Source of the DNA: JAXMCK01 sp046349395
Lineage (GTDB): Bacteria; Pseudomonadota; Alphaproteobacteria; Geminicoccales; Geminicoccaceae
DNA length: 64,000 bases
Direction: 5' to 3'
Assembly (NCBI GenBank): GCA_046349395.1
Contig: JAXMCK010000006.1
Location: forward strand, 186,001-250,000
The number at the start of each line of letters is the position of its first letter. The first letter of the stretch is position 1. Below the pieces are notes generated by a model. That model saw only the letters and a program-made list of their open reading frames with translations. It was not told where the DNA came from and searched no databases. Shown piece by piece: positions 22,023 through 29,963 of the stretch. A program made the translations under genes and the position numbers.

Positions 22023-22880
22023 TCAGGGCGCTTCGAGCACCTTCGCGCACGCCGCCGGCAGGTCGGCCAGCATCAGCGGCGGCTTCGGCGGCGGTGGCGG
22101 CACCTTCGGCTTCCACGGCTCGTCGGTGAACCACCAGTCCAGCTCGGCCCCGCAGCCGTCGCCCGACGGCGGCGGCTCCTGATCCTTGCACGTCGCGGCA
22201 CCCCTGGGGCAGCCCAGCCGGACGTGGAAATGGCGGTCGTGCCCGTACCAGGCGCGCACCTTCCGGAGCCAGGTCCGGTCGCCGTCGGCCGCGTCGCAAA
22301 GCGCTCGCTTGATGCCGGGGTGCACGAAGATCCGCGTCACCGCCGGATCGAGCGCCGCGCGCCGAATCAGCGCCATCTGCTTCGGGCCCAGGCGGTTCGG
22401 ATCGGCGTAGAGCGACCCCTCGACCAGCATCAGGTCGGGCACGAAGGTCTCGCGCTCTGCGTCGGAGAGGCCGCCCGGCGGCATCGGTGTCAGCCAGATG
22501 TCGGCGTCGAGGCCGATCTGGTGCGAGGCGTGCCCCGTCCGCATCGGACCACCCCTCGGCTGCGCCATGTCGCCGATGAGCAACCCCGGCCAGCCGTCAC
22601 TCCTGGCGGCCGCCGCCAGACGCTTGATGAACGCGATGAGATCGGGCGTGCCCCAGACCCGGTTGCGCGACAGGCGCACCGCCTGCCAGCCGGGTCCGTC
22701 GACGGGCAGGGCCACCCCGCCTGCGAGGCACCCTTTGGCGTAGCTGCCGATAGGCGCCGGCTTGCCCGGGGCCGGTCCCGTCACATTGCCGAAGAGGGTC
22801 TTGGCCGGCTCCTCGGCGCGGCCGGTACAGGCCAGGACGAGGCTGAAGAGGATCCCCAGGAACAATCGCGTCAGGCTCAT
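22023..22880 (-). CDS. mepA: Penicillin-insensitive murein endopeptidase
   Basis: A 285-residue periplasmic LAS-family metallopeptidase that cuts D-Ala-mDAP cross-links in peptidoglycan. Signal peptide (MSLTRLFLGILFSLVLACTGRA), then YAKGCLAGGVALP, WQAVRLSRNRVWGTPDLI, the zinc motif GHASHQIGLDADIWL (His and Asp ligands) and RHFHVRLGCP (third His). Conserved cysteines include those of GCP and AATCKDQ. The proline-rich stretch near the C-terminus (KVPPPPPKPP) is somewhat unusual. Five bases downstream of the YdcF-like gene, so cotranscribed; convergent with the small membrane protein. Confidence 0.92.
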   Translation of the reverse strand: MSLTRLFLGILFSLVLACTGRAEEPAKTLFGNVTGPAPGKPAPIGSYAKGCLAGGVALPVDGPGWQAVRLSRNRVWGTPDLIAFIKRLAAAARSDGWPGLLIGDMAQPRGGPMRTGHASHQIGLDADIWLTPMPPGGLSDAERETFVPDLMLVEGSLYADPNRLGPKQMALIRRAALDPAVTRIFVHPGIKRALCDAADGDRTWLRKVRAWYGHDRHFHVRLGCPRGAATCKDQEPPPSGDGCGAELDWWFTDEPWKPKVPPPPPKPPLMLADLPAACAKVLEAP

Positions 22881-22885
22881 GCGCC

Positions 22886-23698
22886 CTATCGTAGCGGTTC
22901 GCGCGGTGCGGGAAAGAGTGCCTCCGTCCGGCCGAGCGTCCAGTAGTAGAGGAGCCCCAGCCACTCGTAGGCGGCCTCGTCCAGCTCGTGCAGGCGCATC
23001 GAAGGGTCGGTGTTCAGCCCGTAGCGGACCTCCCCGACCGTGCGGTAGTCCACCGGCCAGGGTTCGATATCGGTCCATCCCACACGGCGGAACACTCCGA
23101 TGGCACGCGGCATGTGCTTGGCACTCGTGACGAGGAGCCAGCGCTCGCCGGGCTTGGGCTGGATCAGCTCGTAGGTGAGGCGTGCGTTCTGGTCCGTCGT
23201 TCGCGAGCCAGACTCGAAGGTGACACGGCCCTCCGGCACGCCCTGCTCGCGGAGATAGGCGGCGACGACGGTCGACTCCGTCCAGTCGTCGGACCGCGCC
23301 TCGACGCTGCCGCCGCTGAAGACGAGCTTCGCGTTGGGAAAGCGGTTCGCGAACTGGACCAGGGCCGCTACCCGCTCCATCGAATCGGCGAACGCCGGCG
23401 AGGACCGTGCCTTCGTCACCTCGATGTCACCGGGCCCTCCCAGCACCACGATTCCCGCGACGTCGGCCGGCGGATCTGCAGGGCGGGGGAAGCGGTTCTC
23501 CAGCGGCACCGTCAGCCAGAGCCCGACGGGCATGATGGTGACCAGTACCATGATGCCGATGCCGAAGGTGAGAAGCCCCTTGGCGAGCCCACGCCGTCCT
23601 ACCCACAAGGCCACGAGTCCGCAGACGGCCACCAGGAGCAGGAAGGTGCTCGGCCGCGTGAGGGACCAGATGGTCTTGCCGAGCCAGAAGGCGATCAT
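22886..23698 (-). CDS. YdcF/ElyC-type (DUF218) membrane protein
   Basis: A 270-residue protein with two N-terminal transmembrane helices (about 10-30 and 36-58) and a DUF218 domain. The motifs are IVVLGGPGD, NAKLVFSGGS, EGRVTFESGSRTTDQNARL and LLVTSAKHMPRAIGVFRRVGW. ElyC and related proteins affect envelope polysaccharide and peptidoglycan synthesis, possibly at the undecaprenyl-phosphate step. Starts at ATG 23698; the frame extends nine codons further. Operon with mepA supports a cell-wall role. Confidence 0.85.
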   Translation of the reverse strand: MIAFWLGKTIWSLTRPSTFLLLVAVCGLVALWVGRRGLAKGLLTFGIGIMVLVTIMPVGLWLTVPLENRFPRPADPPADVAGIVVLGGPGDIEVTKARSSPAFADSMERVAALVQFANRFPNAKLVFSGGSVEARSDDWTESTVVAAYLREQGVPEGRVTFESGSRTTDQNARLTYELIQPKPGERWLLVTSAKHMPRAIGVFRRVGWTDIEPWPVDYRTVGEVRYGLNTDPSMRLHELDEAAYEWLGLLYYWTLGRTEALFPAPREPLR

Positions 23699-23805
23699 GG
23701 GGACACACCGCGGACCATGGGACAACCTTGCCGTTCGAGCCCGGTGACGTGGGCCCGTCCGATGGCGTATGTCCCCCGCTCGTCAACTCCGCGACGAAGG
23801 ATGCG

Positions 23806-24819
23806 ATGATCGCAACCACGGCGACCGAGCAGGCGATGGGCGAGGTCGCCAGCGAGTCGAAGCCGCAGCGGCGCACGCCCTGGTGGCAGACGGCACTGCG
23901 GGTCGGCATCAGCCTGGCCCTCGTCGCCTACGTCCTGGAACAGATCGACCTCACCTCGACGGCCAGGATCGTGCTGTCGGGGAACGCCGTCCTGCTGGCA
24001 CTCGCCTGGGCGCTGTTCGTCGGCGCCCGCTACCTGGCCGCCTTTCGCTGGTACGCGCTGCTGCACGGCCGGCATCCCGAGGTCACCTTCCGCCGCCTCT
24101 CGCGCCTCGTGCTGACGACGTCCTTCCTCGGCTATTTCCTGCCGGGCGGTGGCACCGAGGCGATGCGCGCCGTCTCGGCCTCGCGGGCGACCGGCGATCC
24201 GGCACTCGTCGTCGCCTCGATGCTGGTGGAGCGGCTCACCGCCACGCTTGCCTTGTTCCTGCTGGTCCTCGTCGGCGTCGCCTGGGCGCCTCTGGAGCTG
24301 CCCAAGCTGCTCCTGCCGCTGACCTGGGCAGCCCTCTTGGCCCTGCTCGGCTTCAGCGTCCTGCTGATGCTTCCCTGGCCCAGGCGCGTGTTCGCCGATC
24401 TCATGCACCGCGTGAAGCTCGGCGGCCTGTCGCGCCGGGCCGACAAGCTTCTCGCCAGCCTGGACAGCTACAAGGATCAGCCGAAGCTCCTGGTGGCCTC
24501 GCTGTTCGTCGGCATCTTCTTCCAGCTGATGCGCGTGATCCCGGTCGCGGTGATCGGCGCCGGTCTCGGGCTGAAGGTGCCGCTCGTCTACTATCTCGTG
24601 ATCGTGCCGATCATCTTCTTCATCGTGATGCTGCCCATCTCCTTCGGCGGCCTCGGCCTGCGCGAAGCCGGCTACGTCCACTTCCTGGCCGCGGTCGGCG
24701 TGACCGCGGATGCGGCCGTCGGCCTGTCGCTCATGACCTACGTGCTGCAGATCCTGGCGAGTGTGGTCGGGGCGTGGGTCTATGCGCGACACGGCCTGGG
24801 GATGACCTCGAAGCGCTAG
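23806..24819 (+). CDS. Lysylphosphatidylglycerol synthase TM/flippase-like membrane protein
   Basis: A 337-residue polytopic membrane protein of the UPF0104/YbhN-AglD group. RYLAAFRWYALLHG, FLGYFLPGGGTEAMRAVSASR, VVASMLVERLTATLALF and LPISFGGLGLREAGYVHFLAAVG are family landmarks. Such proteins act as, or resemble, transporters or flippases of lipid-linked intermediates. The ATG at 23806 follows GACGAAGG. It converges with the glycan-type operon at 24816-31491, overlapping the last gene end by four bases, and could move its product across the membrane; this is inference from position. Confidence 0.85.
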   Translation: MIATTATEQAMGEVASESKPQRRTPWWQTALRVGISLALVAYVLEQIDLTSTARIVLSGNAVLLALAWALFVGARYLAAFRWYALLHGRHPEVTFRRLSRLVLTTSFLGYFLPGGGTEAMRAVSASRATGDPALVVASMLVERLTATLALFLLVLVGVAWAPLELPKLLLPLTWAALLALLGFSVLLMLPWPRRVFADLMHRVKLGGLSRRADKLLASLDSYKDQPKLLVASLFVGIFFQLMRVIPVAVIGAGLGLKVPLVYYLVIVPIIFFIVMLPISFGGLGLREAGYVHFLAAVGVTADAAVGLSLMTYVLQILASVVGAWVYARHGLGMTSKR

Positions 24820-26558
24820 GCCGGCCGGCGGCCGCGGCCGTCGAGGAAGATCTCGGCCCAGATCTCGGTCACGAGCAGCGTCCAGAGCCGCATCTGCCCC
24901 TCGAAGCTGCCACCGGTCGGCCAGTCGACCAGTCGCTGTACCTCACCCGGATCGAACCAGCCGCGCCGCTTCACGCGGTCGGCATTGAGCCGCTCCGCCG
25001 CCATCCCGCGCAGCACGTCGTGGAACCCGCGCCCGTGCGCCATCCGCATCGGGAACTTCGGCGCGTTCAGCACCTCGGGCGGCACGATCGAGCGCAGCGC
25101 ACGGCGCAGCACGAACTTTTCCTTGCCGCGATGGATCTTGAGCCGCGTCGGGATCGAGAATGCCAGCGCGACCAGTTCGCGGTCGAGGAAGGGCGTGAAG
25201 TGGCGCACACCGCTCGCCGCCAGCGTCCGCTCGATCTTGGGCAGCCAGCGCGCCACGCCGTCCTGAAAGCCGGCGTGCAGCACGCGATTGACGATCTCCC
25301 CGTCCGCCCGGCCGAGATTGGGCACCGGATCCGTCGCCGGCACGCCCGCGACCGCCGGAACGGGGGGTATCTTGCCGCGGAAGTAGCCCCGGTCCATCAG
25401 CCGGCCCAGCAGCGACTGCGGCGGCCGGCCTGACTGGGTCAGCGCGTAGAACTCGGCCAGCGGTCCCGCCATCGGCGGCACCAGCCCCATGGCCCACAGC
25501 ACCTTGTGGCGCGGCATGCCGGCGAACAGGCCGTCGGAGGCCGCCCCGGTGAGCACGAGGTCGACCTCGCCCTGCGCCGCGCGGCCGATCTCCAGGAACT
25601 GCGCCGTCTCGGAGCGGGCGATCGGGTTCTCGAGGTGCCAGACCAGTTCCGGCAGCATGGCCGGCAGCCGCTCCGGGTCGACGATCACCTCGCGGTGCTT
25701 CGAGCCGACCTTCGCGGCGACGAACCCCGCCTTCATGATCTCGGGATCGTCCGGACCCGAACCCGCGGTGTAGGTGTGGATGGCGAGGTCCGGGGCCACG
25801 GTACGCAGCGCGCAGGCGAGACCCATCGAGTCGATGCCGCCGCTGAGCGCCAGCCCGATGCTGCTGCGGCCCTCCGTGCAGCGGCCGACGACGCGCAGGA
25901 AGGTCGTGCGGATCCGCTCCTCGGCCGTCGCCTCGTCCATGCCGGCATCGATCGCCAGCGGAGGCAGCCGCATCGACCAGCTCCGGATCAGCTTGCCGGC
26001 CGGATCCAGCACCTGGATGGTACCCGGCGGCACGGCCTCGATGCCTCGCAGCAGCGTGCGCGTCGGCGGCAGGTGCTTGGTCTGCTGCAGCACGCGCAGC
26101 ATCTCGCGGTCGGGCTGCGCCTCGACCGCCTCCAGCGCCAGGAGTGCCTTGTACTCCGAGGCGAACAGCAGGCCGCCGCCGGCCGGGCGGGTGAAGAAGA
26201 GGGGCTGGCAGCCGATGAGATCGCGGCCCAGCACCACCTCGCCGCGCCGGCTATCCCAGATCGCGAAGGCGAACGCACCTTCCAGCGTGTCGAACGCCTC
26301 CATCCCGCCGTCGCGGTAGAGGCGGAGCAATCGCTCCGACGGGTCGGCCGGCGAGCCGGCGAGGAGCCCGTCGGCGACGATGACGTCGCCGTCCACCGTG
26401 GCGGTGTGCGGCGTGCCGCCCGCATAGACGCTGCCGAGCCGGACGCCGGTCGCCGGCACCTGTTCCGAGAATGCCGGGCCGCGATGGCTCAGGCGCTCGG
26501 CCATGGCGGCCACGTCCTCGCCGCTCCAGGCGCCGAGCGCCCCCACCAGTCCTGCCAT
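24816..26558 (-). CDS. Asparagine synthetase-like amidotransferase lacking the glutaminase cysteine
   Basis: A 580-residue AsnB-fold protein. The C-terminal synthetase half is intact, with the ATP pyrophosphatase loop LALSGGIDSMG (SGGIDS at 239-244) and the late RHFTPFLDRELVALAFSIP segment. The N-terminal Ntn half keeps RLSHRGP (about 22-28) and GRDLIGCQPLFF, but begins MAGLVGALG rather than MCGI. The obligatory catalytic Cys2 is Ala, so glutamine hydrolysis is not expected. It may use ammonia, an amine or another nucleophile, as beta-lactam-synthetase-type relatives do. Last gene of the five-gene operon. Confidence 0.88.
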   Translation of the reverse strand: MAGLVGALGAWSGEDVAAMAERLSHRGPAFSEQVPATGVRLGSVYAGGTPHTATVDGDVIVADGLLAGSPADPSERLLRLYRDGGMEAFDTLEGAFAFAIWDSRRGEVVLGRDLIGCQPLFFTRPAGGGLLFASEYKALLALEAVEAQPDREMLRVLQQTKHLPPTRTLLRGIEAVPPGTIQVLDPAGKLIRSWSMRLPPLAIDAGMDEATAEERIRTTFLRVVGRCTEGRSSIGLALSGGIDSMGLACALRTVAPDLAIHTYTAGSGPDDPEIMKAGFVAAKVGSKHREVIVDPERLPAMLPELVWHLENPIARSETAQFLEIGRAAQGEVDLVLTGAASDGLFAGMPRHKVLWAMGLVPPMAGPLAEFYALTQSGRPPQSLLGRLMDRGYFRGKIPPVPAVAGVPATDPVPNLGRADGEIVNRVLHAGFQDGVARWLPKIERTLAASGVRHFTPFLDRELVALAFSIPTRLKIHRGKEKFVLRRALRSIVPPEVLNAPKFPMRMAHGRGFHDVLRGMAAERLNADRVKRRGWFDPGEVQRLVDWPTGGSFEGQMRLWTLLVTEIWAEIFLDGRGRRPA

Positions 26559-26586
26559 GCCCGTGACTCCTTACCGTTGCCGGCCG

Positions 26587-27744
26587 TCAGTGACGGCCGA
26601 GGGCGTCGACGACCTTCGCCGCCACGGTCGGGGCCGTGGTCAGCTTGACGCCCGAAACGCTGAACAGGCCCCGCGGTCCGCCGGCGGCGCCATGGTCGAG
26701 AATGATGTCGTGCGACCGCAGATCCGTCGTGCCGGCCTTCTCCGCCGGCAGCAGGCCGGGGAAGACCTCCAGGATCTCGCCCGGCCGCAGCGGCCCTCCC
26801 GGCACGAAGGGTGCAAGATCGGCCAGGGCTGCGGCCAGCGCCGCCTCTGGCACGTTCGGATCATCCAGCGGGCCGTTCCAGGGTGCGTACCAAGTGCCGG
26901 CGAACAGCCTGCCCCGCAGCGGCTGGAGGAAAAGGGCGGGTGCACCCGGCCGGTCCGGCGTCACCCCCAATGCCGCCTCGCCCAGCGGCGGGCGGTCGAG
27001 CAGGAGGTTGAAGGCCAGCGCCGGCTCGAACAGTTCCGGCCGGTCGCGGTCGAGGCGCCCTGCGACCTCGCGGGACCAGGGGCCGGCGGCATTGACCACG
27101 CGCGGCGTCGAATAGGTGGCCCGCGCCGAGCCTTCGGCGACGATGCCGGTGACCTGCCCGTCCGAGGCTTCGAGGCCGACCGCCTCCTGGCCTGTGAGCA
27201 GGGTGGCTCCGGCCGTTCGGGCGCGATCCGCCACCGCCCGCAGGAGCGCCTCGCTGTCGGACGTCGTGCCGTCGTACCACAAGGCGGCGGAGGGTTCCGT
27301 GCCGCCCATCTCCGGGACGAGGTGCTGCGCTTTCTGGCGGTCGATCACCCGGCCCGCCGGAAGCATCGAGCGTAGCGGCAGACCGCGATTGCGATCGCCC
27401 GCCAGTGCCGCATCGAGCGCGAAGGCGGCCCGCATGACGAAGGGCCGCTTCAGGCCCTTGCCGGACAGCGGCATCACGCAGGCCAGCGGGGCCGTCAGGT
27501 CGGGAAAGCCCTGCATGAACCAGCGGCGCGCCACCACCGACTCGCGGTGTCTCGTCAGGTCGGCGCTCTGCAGGTAGCGCAGGCCGCCATGCAGGATCCG
27601 GAACCAGCTGGCGGTGGTCGCCCCGGCGAGCCGCGGGCCCTTCTCCAGCAGCAGGGTCCGCCAACCCCGCGACGCCCCTCGCTCCGCGATGCAGAGCCCG
27701 TGGATGCCGCCGCCGATCACGACGAGGTCGTACGACCCCGTCAC
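26587..27744 (-). CDS. GlpD-like FAD-dependent oxidoreductase
   Basis: A 385-residue flavoprotein of the DAO/glycerol-3-phosphate dehydrogenase family. It opens with the Rossmann FAD motif VVIGGGIHGLCIAERGASRG, then LLLEKGPRLAGATTASWFRI and LHGGLRYLQ, which closely follow GlpD. It lacks the long C-terminal domain of E. coli GlpD, ending soon after FSVSGVKLTTAPTVAAKVV. The GTG at 27744 overlaps the stop of the upstream epimerase. In this operon it probably oxidises a hydroxyl or amine of a sugar- or glycerol-phosphate-like intermediate; the substrate is unknown. Confidence 0.82.
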   Translation of the reverse strand: MTGSYDLVVIGGGIHGLCIAERGASRGWRTLLLEKGPRLAGATTASWFRILHGGLRYLQSADLTRHRESVVARRWFMQGFPDLTAPLACVMPLSGKGLKRPFVMRAAFALDAALAGDRNRGLPLRSMLPAGRVIDRQKAQHLVPEMGGTEPSAALWYDGTTSDSEALLRAVADRARTAGATLLTGQEAVGLEASDGQVTGIVAEGSARATYSTPRVVNAAGPWSREVAGRLDRDRPELFEPALAFNLLLDRPPLGEAALGVTPDRPGAPALFLQPLRGRLFAGTWYAPWNGPLDDPNVPEAALAAALADLAPFVPGGPLRPGEILEVFPGLLPAEKAGTTDLRSHDIILDHGAAGGPRGLFSVSGVKLTTAPTVAAKVVDALGRH

Positions 27745-28730
27745 TTCAGCCAACCGGCCTCCTCGTAGGAGCGGATCATGTCGGGCAGCCCGTCCTCGGG
27801 CAGGATCTTGGGCTCGTAGCCCAGCACGCGGCGCGCCTTGTCGATCTTGAACGAGCGGGTGGAGCGGAACCAGGCGGCCCGCCGGCGGTGGATCGGCGGT
27901 GAGATCTTGAACGGCTTGCACACGCCCTCGACCACACCGGCGACACTGTCGAGCAGCCACATCGGCAGCCGGATCGAGGGTGCCGGCACGTTCATCGACT
28001 TCGCGAACAGCTTGATGATCTGGTCGACCGTCAGGGCATGGTCGTCGGCGATGATGAAGGCCTCGCCGATGATCCCGTCCTTCTCCGCCGCCAGCAGACA
28101 GGCGTCCGACAGGTCCTGGACGTGGATGAAGTGGTAGTAGGCCTTGCCGTCGCCGAACTGGATCAGGCGGCCGCGCTTGATCAGTTGGGCGATCTTGAGG
28201 AAGCGCGTCTCGCGCTTGCCGTAGATGGCGGCCGGGCGGATCACGACGACGGGCAGGCCCAGCTCCTTGCCGCGGGCGACCGCCACCTCCTCGCCCTTGA
28301 GCTTGGTCAGCTGATAATAGTCGTCGGGCTTGATCGGCGCGTTCTCGTCGGCCGGCGGATTGGCGACGTGGCCGTAGATGCCGATCGTCGACATCTGCAC
28401 GAAGCGCTTCACGCCGGCGGCGTGCGCCTCCTCGACGATGTTGCGGATGCCGTCGATGTTGACGTCGTAATAGTCCTGCTCCGGCACGTTGGTCGGCCGG
28501 TACAGCGCGGCGACGTTCTGCACGATCTCGATGCCGTCGACCGCACGCTTCAGGCTCGCCCGGTCACGCAGGTCTCCGGGTACCAGCTCCAGATTGGGAT
28601 GCGAGAAGTCGGGCCTGCCGTCCGGCTCGTAGTACATGCCGCGCGTCGGGATCCCCAGCTGCGCATAGTACTGGCACATGAAGCTCCCGGTGAATCCGTT
28701 CGCCCCGGTCACGAGTGTGGTTGGCTTCAT
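27741..28730 (-). CDS. NAD-dependent epimerase/dehydratase (extended SDR)
   Basis: A 329-residue extended SDR. It has the NAD-binding loop TGANGFTGSFM (8-18), the VPGDLRD acidic strand, Ser114-Thr115 in VQMSTIGIYG, and the catalytic pair in DDYYQLTK (Tyr139, Lys143). RLPMWLLDSVAG and the C-terminal VLGYEPKILPEDGL are typical of sugar-nucleotide or hopanoid/isoprenoid-type SDRs (HpnA-like members share this layout). It overlaps the FAD enzyme downstream and lies 39 bp after the glycosyltransferase gene. Likely modifies a nucleotide-sugar or lipid-linked sugar. Confidence 0.85.
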   Translation of the reverse strand: MKPTTLVTGANGFTGSFMCQYYAQLGIPTRGMYYEPDGRPDFSHPNLELVPGDLRDRASLKRAVDGIEIVQNVAALYRPTNVPEQDYYDVNIDGIRNIVEEAHAAGVKRFVQMSTIGIYGHVANPPADENAPIKPDDYYQLTKLKGEEVAVARGKELGLPVVVIRPAAIYGKRETRFLKIAQLIKRGRLIQFGDGKAYYHFIHVQDLSDACLLAAEKDGIIGEAFIIADDHALTVDQIIKLFAKSMNVPAPSIRLPMWLLDSVAGVVEGVCKPFKISPPIHRRRAAWFRSTRSFKIDKARRVLGYEPKILPEDGLPDMIRSYEEAGWLK

Positions 28731-28769
28731 GCCGCTTTCCGATGGTCGCTGTGGAGAGAGATGCGGGCG

Positions 28770-29963
28770 TCAGCCCGCGGCGCCGCTGGTGACGAGTTGA
28801 TAGACGCGGCCGACACTGGCCTTGAAGCCTTCGTAGGAATACTTGTCGAGGACCAACTGTCGCGCCCGGAGACCTCGCGTTCTGCTGTCGTCCGGGTCGT
28901 CGAGGGCACGGTTGATCCCGTCCGCGAGCCCGGCCGCCGTGGCCGGCGTCAGGTAGGCGCTCGCGGCATCGAGCACGTTGCTGTGCGTCGGCAGATCCGT
29001 CGCCACGATGGGCCGGCCCGAGGCCATGTAGTTGAAGATCTTGAGCGGCGTCACGTGCGGCTCGATGCGCGGCGAGACGAGCACCGATGCCAGACCCATC
29101 ACCTCCGACATCAGCTCCGGCGGGCGCTGCCCGACGAACCTGATCGAGCTCGCGGCCTGGGTCCGGGCGGCGCGCTGGCGGAGCTTCTCGATCTGCTCAT
29201 CCTCGCCGCCGACGAGCAGCAGAAGAGCCTCTTTGTGGCGGGCGACGACCTGCTGCCAGCCGTCCACGAGCAGCTCCAGCCCCTGGCGACGATCGAAATT
29301 GCCCGTGTAGACGACGAGTGGCCGGTTGCCGACCCTCAGCTCGCCACGCAGCCGCTCCATCACCGCCGGGTCGGGAGCGCGCAAGGACTCCTCCGACGGG
29401 ATGTCCCGGATCTCGAACACCGGCAGCGAGGGGTTCAGCGACTTCACCATCCCGGTGAGGTAGGGGGCGACGGTCACCGCACAGCTGGCCCAGCGCAGGA
29501 TCAGTCGGCGCATGGCGACGGCGGCGGGCGCCAGCACCCGCCCGGCGATCCCCGGATGGTCGTTCAGCTGCTGGGCCAGATCCGAATCGAGATCGGCGAT
29601 GCCCGGTGTGCGGAAGAGGCGGGCCAGCGGGACGGCGAAGAAGGCAGCCTCCTCAAAGGCCTGCACGCCGACATAGCGGCGCTGCATCAAGAGCCGCAGC
29701 ACGAGTCCGGCGAGCAGCACGTCGTAGAGCAGCTTGGTGGCCGAGAAACCGACCGGAATGTTCCCCGGCAGCGGCAGCCGCCAGGTTCGCCTGATCTGGA
29801 GGCCGGGCAGGTCGACATTGTCGCCGTGGGGAAAGGTGGCGAGGTCGACGGCATAGCCGAGGTCGATCAGGGCGCGACTGAGGTTGTAGACGTTGAAGGG
29901 CGTGCCCGTGGCCTTGAAGAAGGTCTGCGGGGCCACGAGCAGGACGTCGCCACGCTCAGCCAT
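28770..29963 (-). CDS. GT4-family glycosyltransferase
   Basis: A 397-residue GT-B glycosyltransferase. The N-terminal half has KATGTPFNVYNLSRALIDLG, and the C-terminal half has VVYTGNFDRRQGLELLVDGW, LLLLVGGED, IRFVGQRPPELM and PLKIFNYMASGRPIVATDL. The glutamate commonly found in the PLK-x-x-E-Y/F-x-A-x-G position is Asn here (IFNYMASG), while the first Glu of the donor site (RIEPH) is kept. It overlaps the fusion gene upstream by eight bases. Transfers a sugar from a nucleotide donor to an unknown acceptor at the cytoplasmic face. Confidence 0.87.
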   Translation of the reverse strand: MAERGDVLLVAPQTFFKATGTPFNVYNLSRALIDLGYAVDLATFPHGDNVDLPGLQIRRTWRLPLPGNIPVGFSATKLLYDVLLAGLVLRLLMQRRYVGVQAFEEAAFFAVPLARLFRTPGIADLDSDLAQQLNDHPGIAGRVLAPAAVAMRRLILRWASCAVTVAPYLTGMVKSLNPSLPVFEIRDIPSEESLRAPDPAVMERLRGELRVGNRPLVVYTGNFDRRQGLELLVDGWQQVVARHKEALLLLVGGEDEQIEKLRQRAARTQAASSIRFVGQRPPELMSEVMGLASVLVSPRIEPHVTPLKIFNYMASGRPIVATDLPTHSNVLDAASAYLTPATAAGLADGINRALDDPDDSRTRGLRARQLVLDKYSYEGFKASVGRVYQLVTSGAAG

